Shown here one piece after another: positions 1-8,550 of a stretch of DNA of 30,024 bases (position 1 is its first letter; every line of letters starts with the position of its first letter). Location of the stretch: the NCBI RefSeq assembly GCF_902489465.1, contig NZ_CABTZZ010000022.1, forward strand, positions 1 through 30,024, given 5' to 3'. The DNA comes from an uncultured Varibaculum sp. (lineage in GTDB: Bacteria; Actinomycetota; Actinomycetes; Actinomycetales; Actinomycetaceae). The notes under the pieces were generated by a model, which saw nothing but the letters and a program-made list of their open reading frames with translations, did no database searches and was not told where the DNA came from. A program made the translations under genes and the position numbers.

Positions 1-1494
1 GAGCTGCGCCGTCCCTACCGGCTGGCGGGAGTGCTGGGCACAGAGACTTATCTACCAAACTATTCGCGCCGCAGCGCCGCCGGCCTCGCCGCGCTGTCTT
101 TAGTGGTGGTGAGCGCCGCCGCCCCCTGGCTGTGGCTAGTGGCGTTAGCTTTCGTCTTGGCCTGCGCCCTGAGTGTCACGGTAAAGAAGCATTTATCCTG
201 GCGGCGTAGCTGCGCGTACCTGGGAGGCGGACTAGCTATACTGGTACCGGCCTTGGTAACTCTATTACCGTCTTTTATTTGGGCACTACGCACCCATAGC
301 CTGCGAGCCTACCTGTTCCTGACGCCCTCGGCCGCTACCCCAATAGCAATGCGCTCTCAGTTACACCTCTGGGGGCAAACCCTATCCGGCGTTCCTTTAT
401 ACTTTGGAATAGCTGCTCTCGCCTGCGTGACAATAGCCGCTGCCGGAGCTTTATTTACCGGACGAGAGTTACTCGCCACCCGGATAGCGTGGCTATTTAG
501 CCTGGCAAGCCTCGTGATCGGAATGTTTGCGCTGACACAAACGGTGGCTCCCGGACAATGCCCCTGGCTGCTTTCGGTATTTTCGGTAGCGCTCATGGGA
601 CTACTGGTGGCCACCGCGCTGGGATGGAGCGCAATCCAGCCTCCCAAACGGCTCCGTTACCTGCTGGCAAGCCTAGTTACAGTGGCGCTGGTGCTCCCTC
701 TGGCTACCATAGCTACCTGGGCTCTACCCTCAGCGAATACTCCCTTGAAGGCAGGTTCTGACCGCTCACCAGTGGCTTTTTCGATTTTATCGGCATCGGA
801 AAAACGAACCCGGATGCTGCTGCTAGATAAAGAGGGGGATCGCTACCAGGTGGCGATGCGCCGGGAAGCCGGACCGGGACTATTGGCCACCAACTGGCAA
901 ATTCGAACCCAATCACCTGGCCAACATGCTACCCCCGAAAGTGGGGTGCTGGCGGCGCTAATAGCGGGAAATGATCGCCAAGCTGCAACCGAGTGTGCAG
1001 ATTTAGCGGTAGAACAGTTGTTGATTACTAAGCAGGCCGCCGCTGACGGACTGGACTCCAAACTCATCTCTTCCAGCTATTTTCATCCGGTATCTACCAA
1101 TGATGAATACAGCGTGTGGCGCCTGGACACTTCCAGTTTCGTTCCTGCTCGCTCAGATGCACGCGTGAGAATTAGTAACGGCAAACGTCAAGAAACGGTT
1201 CCAGCAGGAGTGCTAAATGCCCAGAAATCTCTCGCTGCCTCCCCGAAGGAACGTGAGCTTTTGCTGGCAGAATCAGCTTCACCGGCCTGGAAAGCCCAAA
1301 TAGCTGGCCAGGATCTTCAGGCTCGATCTGGCGGAGGGCTGCAAAGCTTTACGATTCCGGCCGGTGTTTCCGGAAATCTCCAAGTGTACTTCGCTAGTCC
1401 TGGACGTTATCTGGTGATCGGGCTATTCCTGCTGGTTTACCTAGGTGCTGCAGCCACCTGCCTGCCTTTGGGGGACAGGAGGAAACAAAAATGA
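1..1494 (+). CDS. C-terminal part of a large multipass membrane protein, probably glycosyltransferase family 2 (5' truncated by window edge)
   Basis: The reading frame is open from base 1, so the gene starts outside the window; a GTG at 31 is probably internal. About 497 residues are visible. They contain roughly six hydrophobic segments in the first half (for example around LAALSLVVVSAAAPWLWLVA and LRYLLASLVTVALVLPLATI), then a soluble, probably extracytoplasmic region of about 200 residues, and a last membrane helix (YLVIGLFLLVYLGAAATCL) before a basic tail, GDRRKQK. No catalytic glycosyltransferase motif lies in the visible part. The assignment rests on the topology and on the neighbour: in actinobacteria a large membrane GT2 protein commonly precedes a DUF5719 gene. 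Its stop overlaps the next start (ATGA, 4 nt), so the two are probably translationally coupled. Sure of membrane protein, unsure of enzyme class. Confidence 0.55.
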   Translation, partial: ELRRPYRLAGVLGTETYLPNYSRRSAAGLAALSLVVVSAAAPWLWLVALAFVLACALSVTVKKHLSWRRSCAYLGGGLAILVPALVTLLPSFIWALRTHSLRAYLFLTPSAATPIAMRSQLHLWGQTLSGVPLYFGIAALACVTIAAAGALFTGRELLATRIAWLFSLASLVIGMFALTQTVAPGQCPWLLSVFSVALMGLLVATALGWSAIQPPKRLRYLLASLVTVALVLPLATIATWALPSANTPLKAGSDRSPVAFSILSASEKRTRMLLLDKEGDRYQVAMRREAGPGLLATNWQIRTQSPGQHATPESGVLAALIAGNDRQAATECADLAVEQLLITKQAAADGLDSKLISSSYFHPVSTNDEYSVWRLDTSSFVPARSDARVRISNGKRQETVPAGVLNAQKSLAASPKERELLLAESASPAWKAQIAGQDLQARSGGGLQSFTIPAGVSGNLQVYFASPGRYLVIGLFLLVYLGAAATCLPLGDRRKQK

Positions 1495-2819
1495 AAAAAC
1501 CCGCCTATAAATCTTGGCTTTCCCTGTTCTCGGCGCTAGCGATTCTGCTAGCTGCCGTGGCTCTTGCCTTGGTGATTCCCAAAACGCTTCTCGCCACCTC
1601 TAGCCCTAAAAATAGTGGCCGCGAAGTGGCAGTTCCGGCAGGAATCCAACAAGTTGTATGCCCGGGTTTGCCCGGGGAGGGCGCGACGGCTTGGGTGGAA
1701 GGGATCTCGGAAGCGGGATCCGCGCCACTAACCGATGCATCCGGGAACGCGCTGGCAAAGGAAAGTGCTCACTCAGTGGGAAAATCTGGGTTGACGCTAA
1801 AGGTAAAACCAGTAGCAGGTAAAAATGCGGCTGCCTTGGGATACGTTAGCAGTAGCGGGAAAGAGGGCGAGAACGGATTTTTCGCCGGCGTGTGCGCTGC
1901 CCCCACTAATCGCGCCTATTTTTTGACTCCCGGCACTACCACCGGCAATGCCTCTACTTTGCATTTGGTTAACCCGTCTGGAGCGCCCCTTACTGCGCGG
2001 ATCCAGATTTGGACTGAACAGGGTCCTTTCGCAACTAAAGTCACGCAAAAAATCCCTGCCCGCGCTAGTAGTTCTCTGGTTTTAGATGGGCAAGCTCCGG
2101 GGTATAACCGGCTCGGGGTACTAGTGGAGGCCGAGGGGAAAGGGGTGCGCTCTTGGGTGAGTTCCACTTTGGCAACTGGAGCCCAAAAGGCTGGCGCAGT
2201 GCATTCGCCCGCTCTAGCCACCCCTTCCCATGAAGTGCTGATTCCGGCAGCTAAAATTACTGGTAAATCCAGTTTACGGGTGCTTAATCCCAGTAGGGAA
2301 GTGGCGACCTTGCAGGTATCGTTACTGGATACATCAGGGGAAACCCCGGTGTCCGCCCCCAAAAAGTTGCAGGTGTCAACAGGCGCGGTTTTCGATATTC
2401 CCTTGGGGGGAGTAAAAGACGGCCTGGCTGCGGTCAAGGTTAAATCAGATCAACCGGTAGTGGCAGCGGTCTTCGCGCAGGAGATCTTCGCTGCCCATAA
2501 CACTTTGGCAGTGTATCCCTCAGTGCCAACCAACACTTCGGGAGCAGCTCTGAGTAATCAACAGGCGACGCATCTCGCTTTCGACAGCGCAAAAGAACAA
2601 AAAATTGTTTTATCTTCTGCCGGGAAAACCAAGGAGGTAGCGGTAAAACCGGGCGCCTTAACCTTAGTGAAAATACCTGAGGGTGTTTGGCAATGGCAAA
2701 GTGAAACTGCGCTGCACGCCGGTCAGCTGGTGGGAGATCCTGCCGGAACTTTCAGAACTATTGGGGTCGGAAAAGCAGTTCGCGAAATAGCCGCGATTAC
2801 GGTAAAAACTAACCCCTAA
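1491..2819 (+). CDS. DUF5719 family secreted/membrane-anchored protein
   Basis: A 442-residue protein with a basic start (MKKPAYKSW), one N-terminal membrane segment at about residues 10-35 (LSLFSALAILLAAVALALVI), then an all-extracytoplasmic, Gly/Ala/Ser/Val-rich beta-type body with repeated short strands and few cysteines. The layout matches the actinobacterial DUF5719 family, which has no known enzymatic role. It overlaps the upstream membrane protein by ATGA, implying a joint role at the cell surface, possibly in envelope glycan assembly (inference from context only). No lipobox cysteine follows the membrane segment, so it looks like a signal anchor or a cleaved signal peptide rather than a lipoprotein. 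The gene is convergent with the next one; 84 bp separate them, without a clear T-tailed terminator. Confidence 0.6.
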   Translation: MKKPAYKSWLSLFSALAILLAAVALALVIPKTLLATSSPKNSGREVAVPAGIQQVVCPGLPGEGATAWVEGISEAGSAPLTDASGNALAKESAHSVGKSGLTLKVKPVAGKNAAALGYVSSSGKEGENGFFAGVCAAPTNRAYFLTPGTTTGNASTLHLVNPSGAPLTARIQIWTEQGPFATKVTQKIPARASSSLVLDGQAPGYNRLGVLVEAEGKGVRSWVSSTLATGAQKAGAVHSPALATPSHEVLIPAAKITGKSSLRVLNPSREVATLQVSLLDTSGETPVSAPKKLQVSTGAVFDIPLGGVKDGLAAVKVKSDQPVVAAVFAQEIFAAHNTLAVYPSVPTNTSGAALSNQQATHLAFDSAKEQKIVLSSAGKTKEVAVKPGALTLVKIPEGVWQWQSETALHAGQLVGDPAGTFRTIGVGKAVREIAAITVKTNP

Positions 2820-2903
2820 GCCGCTATAACGGATAATAATCGGGTAAACCAAGAATAAAAGTTATCCCAAAATGTATTATTTAAAGAATTCTTGCGCTAA
2901 TAA

Positions 2904-3323
2904 CTAGAAGTATCCGGGAAAAACATCTTCGGGTAAACACCCAATTTCCGTACTGAGATGTTCCGCAAGCACTGCTTTAACTGCCTGTTCTAATTCCTGG
3001 GCGCTGCGGCAGCGCCACTGTATAGGCAAGCGGTAAACCACAATTCGAGTAGCCAGCTTCCCGCCCTTATCTGCGGGAAATAACCGTCCTAACACAGCCT
3101 GTGGCGACTCCCAGTCAGCCGGATCCGAGGGAGGAATATCTTCCACCCCAAATTCGATACGGTTTACTACCTCATGCTTGCGGGCAGCCTGGGTAGCCAA
3201 ATCCACTACCAGCTGATCAAATTTTTCCCGCCGCGTCTTCCAAGCTGGGATCATCGGCAAGAGAGTCACTCCTCGCGCTCCGCGCCCATGGCGATCTCGC
3301 CTATTTCGTGTCAAACCCCTCAC
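2904..3323 (-). CDS. Zincin-like metallopeptidase-family protein (PF06262/DUF1025 type), HExxH lost
   Basis: A 139-residue protein whose N-terminus is basic and Gly/Arg-rich (RNRRDRHGRGARG), followed by WKTRREKFDQLVVDLA, EFGVEDIPPSDPADW, LGRLFPADKGG and RIVVYRLPIQ. This is the pattern of the short actinobacterial PF06262 metallopeptidase-like proteins. Where zinc-binding members carry HExxH, this one reads VKAVLAEHLSTEIGCL, so the first catalytic His-Glu pair and the second His are not in register and zinc catalysis is unlikely. The end, LPEDVFPGYF, is typical of the actinobacterial subgroup. It is divergent from the DUF3499 gene with 62 bp between starts, which must hold both promoters. Family assignment is fairly firm, function unknown. 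Confidence 0.65.
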   Translation of the reverse strand: MRGLTRNRRDRHGRGARGVTLLPMIPAWKTRREKFDQLVVDLATQAARKHEVVNRIEFGVEDIPPSDPADWESPQAVLGRLFPADKGGKLATRIVVYRLPIQWRCRSAQELEQAVKAVLAEHLSTEIGCLPEDVFPGYF

Positions 3324-3385
3324 GAGAACGCACCTTACCGCGAGTTAGACTTGGGTTTTATTTCCCGCGCCGCTAACGTGCAATT

Positions 3386-3853
3386 GTGCGGGTAACTAGA
3401 TCTTGTTCAAAAAATGGCTGCAACCAGGTGGCAGCCGCTACTTTAACCTATGTGTATAAGGATTCCACTGCTGTCCTCGGCCCCCTTGCTACCCAGGCAG
3501 AACCGCACGCCTATGATCTTTGTGCCGAACACGCAAATAATTTGACCGCTCCTCGGGGTTGGCAGGTCGTTCGGTTAGCCAGTGAGTTTACTCCTGCCGA
3601 GCCCAGTGATGATGATTTAGAGGCCTTGGCAAATGTGGTGCGGGAAGCTTCTAAGCGTCGGCATCTTCCCACTGCGAAAGTAAATAAGAACTGGGATGGG
3701 CGGCTGAGCCCCGAAGCCACCAGTGGAGGCAGCGGACATGTGGGACACGAGTACGATGCGAGCGTTAAACAGGGGCTGACTGCGGGGCGTCGGAGAGTGC
3801 AAGAGCAGCGCCGTGGCCATTTACGCCTCCTACCGGGAGGATTGCCGGATTAG
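3386..3853 (+). CDS. DUF3499 family protein with two paired-cysteine elements
   Basis: 155 residues from a GTG start (the first codons read M-R-V-T-R-S-C-S-K). The N-terminus has CSKNGC, then AAATLTYVYKDSTAVLGPLA, then YDLCAEHANNLTAPRGW. This is the hallmark of actinobacterial DUF3499: a small beta domain with Cys/His residues that may bind a metal (CxxxxC and CxxH), then a variable charged tail. The end is rich in Arg (GRRRVQEQRRGHLRLL). Function unknown. In many actinobacteria DUF3499 lies next to the zincin-like gene, as here, and next to phosphomannomutase, which is absent here; the next gene is mtrA, 104 bp downstream. The start is chosen because CSKNGC lies within the first dozen residues in the family. 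Confidence 0.7.
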   Translation: MRVTRSCSKNGCNQVAAATLTYVYKDSTAVLGPLATQAEPHAYDLCAEHANNLTAPRGWQVVRLASEFTPAEPSDDDLEALANVVREASKRRHLPTAKVNKNWDGRLSPEATSGGSGHVGHEYDASVKQGLTAGRRRVQEQRRGHLRLLPGGLPD

Positions 3854-3957
3854 CGCAGGGAATAGGTCAGATATAGATTTTACTGATCGAGCCTATAAAT
3901 AAAGCAACCGCCTAACAATAGCGCAAAAAAACGTATCGGCGTGGCACAATAGATTTC

Positions 3958-4641
3958 ATGACCGTGAAAATTTTGGTAGTGGACGACGATGAGGCACTTG
4001 CGGAGATGGTGGGCATTGTGATGTCAACCGAGGGTTATAAGTCTGTGTTTTGTCATCACGGTGATGAGGCTTTCGATATTTTTCAGGAAAGCCAACCGGA
4101 TTTCGTGTTGTTAGACGTGATGTTGCCTGGCAAAGACGGAGTGGAAATCTGCCGGCAGATTCGCGCCGTATCCGATCTGCCGATCATCATGCTAACCGCT
4201 AAATCAGACACTGCTGATGTGGTGGCAGGGCTAGAAGCGGGAGCAGATGACTATATCCCCAAACCTTTTAAGCCCAAAGAACTGGTAGCCAGGATTAAAG
4301 CGCGGTTGCGGGGACGCACTAGCGAAGGTCAGGACGAGGATGTAGATCTGGGAGATCTTCATATAAACGTGGTGGCTCACGAAGTTTTCCGTGGCAATGA
4401 ACGTATCGATCTGACTCCTTTAGAGTTCGACTTATTGCTAACCTTGGCGCGCTCGCCGTGGAAAGCTTTTAGCCGGGAAGAATTATTAGAAGATATTTGG
4501 GGATACCGGCATGCTAATACGGATACTCGTTTGGTGAATGTGCACGTGCAGCGGCTGCGAGCCAAGATTGAAGAAGACCCGGAACACCCCAAGATTGTGC
4601 GCACCGTGCGGGGAGTTGGCTACCGTGCTGGAGGCAACTAG
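3958..4641 (+). CDS. mtrA: MtrA, OmpR-family response regulator
   Basis: 227 residues. The receiver domain (about 1-118) shows the acidic pocket DDD at 9-11, phosphoacceptor Asp53 in LLDVMLPG, Thr80 in IIMLTA and Lys102 in DYIPKPF. A winged-helix OmpR DNA-binding domain (about 130-225) includes RIDLTPLEFDLLLTL, FSREELLEDIWGY, TRLVNVHVQRLRAKIE and the closing RTVRGVGYRAG. Together with MtrB it forms the actinobacterial MtrAB system that tunes cell-wall hydrolysis, division and osmotic response. The identification is supported by the immediate mtrB and lpqB neighbours. The start codon has no Shine-Dalgarno; CACAAT lies 8-13 bases upstream of ATG, so the mRNA may be leaderless (inference). Confidence 0.96.
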   Translation: MTVKILVVDDDEALAEMVGIVMSTEGYKSVFCHHGDEAFDIFQESQPDFVLLDVMLPGKDGVEICRQIRAVSDLPIIMLTAKSDTADVVAGLEAGADDYIPKPFKPKELVARIKARLRGRTSEGQDEDVDLGDLHINVVAHEVFRGNERIDLTPLEFDLLLTLARSPWKAFSREELLEDIWGYRHANTDTRLVNVHVQRLRAKIEEDPEHPKIVRTVRGVGYRAGGN

Positions 4642-4647
4642 GCGGCT

Positions 4648-6624
4648 ATGAGCAGCCAACCCCCAGCCCAGGAGGCAGTGCTTAAAGAAATATCCGGCAG
4701 CTTTTGGGGATTGCTGCGGGAAAAACAATGGCGATCGGCTTTTAGCTGTCTGGGAAACCAAATTGCGAACTGGCCGATAGTGAATTTTTTTCTGTCTTCG
4801 ATTTCTGCGCGACTAACCGCGCTGATGGCTTTAGCCACCGCGATGATGATGGTTATCTTGATTGTTTCCGTAACTTCGCATGTGTCTAATGGGATTTTTC
4901 AAAAACGTTTAAATATTGTGCTGCAAGATGCATCTTTGCGCACAGAAAGCTTGCAATCTGCTTTTGACGCTACGGTCACCGATTCCGTCAGTGGCGTACA
5001 AGATACGGCCTATACCTTAATGTCGGATCAACGAGATGCTTTGACAGGTGCAGGTGGGGTAGGGGCGATGCTGCTGCGGGATCCCAAAGAGACTCGCCCC
5101 CTAGCGATCAACGAAATTATTGACCCGGAACAACGCGCTTTAATCACTGCGCAGCTACGGAAAGCGGTTGAGCAAAAGAATGGACTCCACTGGCAATCAG
5201 TGTCTTTGAAAAACTCGCAAGAGCAGAAAATCCCCGGTATCATCGTGGGTTCGCGAGTATATCTACCTTTGGCGGGCAGCTACGAATTCTATATGGTCTA
5301 TTCCTTAGCCTATGAGCAACAAACCATTTATATGGTAAACCAGGTACTAATTTTTGGAACAGTGGTGCTGCTCGGGGTGTTAACAGTCCTGATGGCGGCA
5401 GTTTCTTATTCGACTATGGCGCCTGCGCGGCGAGCAGCAAAAGCAGCACGCAAAGTCTCGGCCGGTAATCTGCAGATTCACCTGCCGGTACGCGGTAGCG
5501 ATGAGTTAGCGCAGCTATCCCAAGCGTTAAACGATATGGCCAGTTATCTGCGAGAACAGATCAGCGACTACGAAGAGCTGGCAACTTTACAGCAGCGATT
5601 TGTATCTGATGTTTCCCACGAGCTGCGTACCCCGCTAGCCACTATTAGGATGGCTTCAGATTTGATTTATGATGAACGCGACCAGCTTTCGCCGACTAAT
5701 GCCCGCTCCGCCACGATTCTGCACCGTCAAGTTGACCGTTTCGACAAGATGTTGGCGGATCTCATTGAGATTTCCCGAATTGATGCCTCCGTGGCCAAGC
5801 TTTCATTATCCGAGGTAAATCTAGGTTCTTTAGCAGGCGGAATTCTAGAGTCTAATCGAACTCTGGCAGAAAACATGGGAGTAGAGGTAGTTTTAGAAAC
5901 CTACGGAGATACCGTGGCGCAGGTGGATGAAACTCGGATCAGCCGAATTGCTCAAAATTTGCTGGTGAACGCGATAGAGTTTGCGGAAGGTAAACCAGTG
6001 AAGGTTACAGTCGCCGGTTCAAAAACCGCAGTGGCTTTGCAGATCCGTGATCACGGTGCCGGTATGACTGACGCGGTTGCACAACATGTTTTTGACCGTT
6101 TTTATCGGGCGGATCCTTCCCGCAAACGTACCACTGGCGGTACCGGTCTGGGGCTCGCGATTTCTGCCGAGGACGCCGCTTTGCATTCCGGATTACTCAC
6201 GGTTTTGTCCTGCCCCCAGCAAGGTTCTGCTTTTACTCTGTTATTGCCCCGCCAGCAGGGAGAAGAAATTGAGGATTTGCCAGAACAGGTTGAAAACCAG
6301 GATTTGATTACCGCTCGCTCCCAGTGGGCTATTAACCATCCAGAAGACATTATTTTGTCGGAGGATCTAGAGGATACTGCTTTGCAAGTGCGGCAATTGG
6401 AGACTAGTGAAAGCGCTCAGCAGGAAATCCCCGTGAGCGCAGCAGACAGCCTACCCCGAATGCCGGCCGAGCTGGGTGCCGATATGAAAGAATCCACTGC
6501 CGCTCAGCCATTGCCCCGCATGCCAGCGCCCGACACGGTGATTGATGTTCAAGAACGGATAAAGAATCTGGAAGGTGACGACGCTGCGCAAACCAGCCGG
6601 GATGGAAAGGCTGAGACTCAATGA
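4648..6624 (+). CDS. mtrB: MtrB, membrane sensor histidine kinase
   Basis: 658 residues. Order: cytoplasmic N-terminus, TM1 at about 56-78 (LTALMALATAMMMVILIVSV), an extracytoplasmic sensor of about 150 residues, TM2 at about 232-255, HAMP at about 256-305, HisKA with phospho-His324 in FVSDVSHELRTPLAT, and HATPase_c with Asn437/Asn441 region (QNLLVNAIEFA), G1 box DHGAGM at 468-473, FDRFYRAD and G2 box GGTGLGLAIS at about 497-506. It starts 6 bp after mtrA. An acidic, Pro-containing C-terminal tail of about 120 residues follows the kinase core and holds two copies of LPRMPA exactly 20 residues apart (602-607, 622-627). The tail is probably disordered and may be a partner-docking region (inference). 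Confidence 0.95.
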   Translation: MSSQPPAQEAVLKEISGSFWGLLREKQWRSAFSCLGNQIANWPIVNFFLSSISARLTALMALATAMMMVILIVSVTSHVSNGIFQKRLNIVLQDASLRTESLQSAFDATVTDSVSGVQDTAYTLMSDQRDALTGAGGVGAMLLRDPKETRPLAINEIIDPEQRALITAQLRKAVEQKNGLHWQSVSLKNSQEQKIPGIIVGSRVYLPLAGSYEFYMVYSLAYEQQTIYMVNQVLIFGTVVLLGVLTVLMAAVSYSTMAPARRAAKAARKVSAGNLQIHLPVRGSDELAQLSQALNDMASYLREQISDYEELATLQQRFVSDVSHELRTPLATIRMASDLIYDERDQLSPTNARSATILHRQVDRFDKMLADLIEISRIDASVAKLSLSEVNLGSLAGGILESNRTLAENMGVEVVLETYGDTVAQVDETRISRIAQNLLVNAIEFAEGKPVKVTVAGSKTAVALQIRDHGAGMTDAVAQHVFDRFYRADPSRKRTTGGTGLGLAISAEDAALHSGLLTVLSCPQQGSAFTLLLPRQQGEEIEDLPEQVENQDLITARSQWAINHPEDIILSEDLEDTALQVRQLETSESAQQEIPVSAADSLPRMPAELGADMKESTAAQPLPRMPAPDTVIDVQERIKNLEGDDAAQTSRDGKAETQ

Positions 6625-8405
6625 ACTGGTTTAGTCGTGAGCTTCGGCATCAGAAAAAGCAACTGTTGCGGAGGTGGCGAAAAGAATCGCCCGTGCCCTT
6701 AGTAAAGTCTGCTGCGTCCTCGAAAACCTCAAGAAATGAGAAAATCTGCGGGAGGAAGCGGCTTCGCTTAGGGATCCTGTCCACCTTTCTAGCTTTCAGT
6801 TTGGCGGCTTGCGCATCCCTTCCTGACTCTGGACCGGTGCATGAAGGCGAAGTGAATCCGGATTCTCGTAACCCGCTCGCCCAGCTGGCTACGGGACCGA
6901 TTGATGGATCAACTCCCGAGAAACTAATTGCGGATTTCCAACAGGCCTGTGCAGCAGGTACTTACGATGATTTTGGAATTGCTAAACAGTTCCTAACCTC
7001 TGGTACTCGTCGCAAATGGCAACCGAAAACTCAAGTAACAGTGCTGAAACCTAAGACGGAACTAAAAATAGTTTTTTCTGATGGAGCGAAGATTGCTACC
7101 GGAAGTGGACAACCGGTATTGCGGGTCAACAAAGTGGGAATGAGGCAGAGTTTCCGGCAAGAGGAAACCCTTAAATACGAGTTGGCGAAAGAACATGGCC
7201 AGTGGCGGATCAGTTCGCTGCCTGACGGAGTGGTGCTAACCAATACGGCGTTTAAAAATGCTTATTCGAAACGCAACGTTTACTACTGGTCAAGCGATAA
7301 TCGCTTTTTAATTCCAGATCCTCGGTGGGTGCCACGTAAAAGCATTGCTCAATACCTATTGACGGCACTATTTTCTGCCCCTACCAGTGATCTTGAGGGT
7401 GCGGTCAGTGTGGTAGAACCGATCACCAAGATTCCTTCTAACTTGGTTACTATGCAAGGACGTAAAGCGATGGTTGAACTCCCTGACACTTTGCGATTAC
7501 GTTCTGAAACGGAAATGACAAGGGTGTATCAGCAGGTAAATGCCACTTTGTTGGGGATTGCCGGGATTGATGAGGTTACAGTTTCGCAAAACGGTAAAGC
7601 TCTACCGGATCCTGCTGAGCAGTCAACCCCGGTAAAGAAGCAGATGATGCTGGGGGTTAAGAATGGGGCGGTAGTCGAGGAATCCGATACCCGCTCCGGG
7701 GTATTTACAACGGCACAAGACTTGGGCGGGGAAATTACTTGGCCTACTCCCGGGCCTGTCGGCACTGATTTCCAGGTTGCGATTCGTGGGGGTAAGGAAC
7801 TGGTACGCTTGCAACGCGGAAAAGCCCCCCAGGTCCTTTACCGAGGCGAGAATCTGCGGGTTCCGCAAGTTGACCCTTGGGGCTGGGCATGGACTGGGGA
7901 TGCTTCCAAACCAGGGGATATGGTGGCAGTAAATAGCCATTTCCAGGTGGCGAGAGTGAAAATCCCTGAGGGTGAAAACTGGAGAATCCCGTTCTTTGCG
8001 CTTAGTGCTCCCGGGGTGCGCGGCCTAATCGTATGGCAGGTGGGCTACAGTTTCCAAGGCAATATGGTAACTGTGATCCGCGGGGAAGATGGTACCCCTA
8101 TCCAACTCAAAGTGGGCAACCTAGGTACCGATATCTTGTCTGACGTAACTTCGGCTGCTTGGATTGATTCGGGCCAGGTAGCAGTTCTGCAACCGGCAGA
8201 CACCCCGAAAATACAGGTTCTGGCGGTGAACTCGTATGATGAAACCTTTGAGGCGGCGCCGAAGTCTCAATACTTGGTGCCTAATCCTTTCGACGGGAAT
8301 GTGCAGGTAGTTAACGAGCTAGGAACCCGGCTAGGACATATTCAACAGTCGTGGCGAGTACTCGGAAATGGGGTTTCTTATCCCGCGTTTTCAGCAAGCA
8401 GTTAA
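6621..8405 (+). CDS. lpqB: LpqB, lipoprotein partner of MtrAB
   Basis: 594 residues, start overlapping the mtrB stop by ATGA. A lipobox LAAC with lipid-acceptor Cys64 follows the hydrophobic stretch GILSTFLAFSLAAC; the mature part begins ASLPDSGPVHEG. The middle contains a GerMN-like domain (about 230-340, with YYWSSDNRFLIPDPRWVPR and LLTALFSAPTSDLEGAVSVV) and the rest is the beta-propeller-like LpqB domain. In mycobacteria LpqB interacts with MtrB and affects MtrA signalling. The cytoplasmic extension before the signal peptide is unusually long (about 50 very basic residues). I see no ATG or well-spaced GTG closer to the hydrophobic segment: GGAGG at 6670-6674 is 18 bp from the GTG at 6693, too far. 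The upstream start is therefore kept. Confidence 0.93.
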   Translation: MNWFSRELRHQKKQLLRRWRKESPVPLVKSAASSKTSRNEKICGRKRLRLGILSTFLAFSLAACASLPDSGPVHEGEVNPDSRNPLAQLATGPIDGSTPEKLIADFQQACAAGTYDDFGIAKQFLTSGTRRKWQPKTQVTVLKPKTELKIVFSDGAKIATGSGQPVLRVNKVGMRQSFRQEETLKYELAKEHGQWRISSLPDGVVLTNTAFKNAYSKRNVYYWSSDNRFLIPDPRWVPRKSIAQYLLTALFSAPTSDLEGAVSVVEPITKIPSNLVTMQGRKAMVELPDTLRLRSETEMTRVYQQVNATLLGIAGIDEVTVSQNGKALPDPAEQSTPVKKQMMLGVKNGAVVEESDTRSGVFTTAQDLGGEITWPTPGPVGTDFQVAIRGGKELVRLQRGKAPQVLYRGENLRVPQVDPWGWAWTGDASKPGDMVAVNSHFQVARVKIPEGENWRIPFFALSAPGVRGLIVWQVGYSFQGNMVTVIRGEDGTPIQLKVGNLGTDILSDVTSAAWIDSGQVAVLQPADTPKIQVLAVNSYDETFEAAPKSQYLVPNPFDGNVQVVNELGTRLGHIQQSWRVLGNGVSYPAFSASS

Positions 8406-8483
8406 CGTCCCCATCCGGTCGCTTCTGATTTCAGATTTTTTAGCTTTGATGGTTTGAGGTGCTTTGGTTACCAAGATAAATCA

Positions 8484-8512
8484 CTCTCGGTTTTCCTGAG
8501 AGAATTATTTTT
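8484..8512 (+). terminator. Intrinsic terminator of the mtrAB-lpqB transcript
   Basis: CTCTCGG-TTTT-CC(T)GAGAG forms a hairpin with one bulged T, followed by AATTATTTTT. It lies 79 bp after the lpqB stop and 39 bp before comF, so it separates the MtrAB-LpqB block from the ComF-like gene. Confidence 0.6.
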
Positions 8513-8550
8513 GAAAACAGCACTGCAGCTGGCGACAGCAAGCTGTACCT

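Noticed and set aside
1916..2437. Minus-strand ORF of 173 codons inside the DUF5719 gene
   Set aside because: It opposes a gene with a clear start overlap and signal anchor, and shows no protein-like features of its own.
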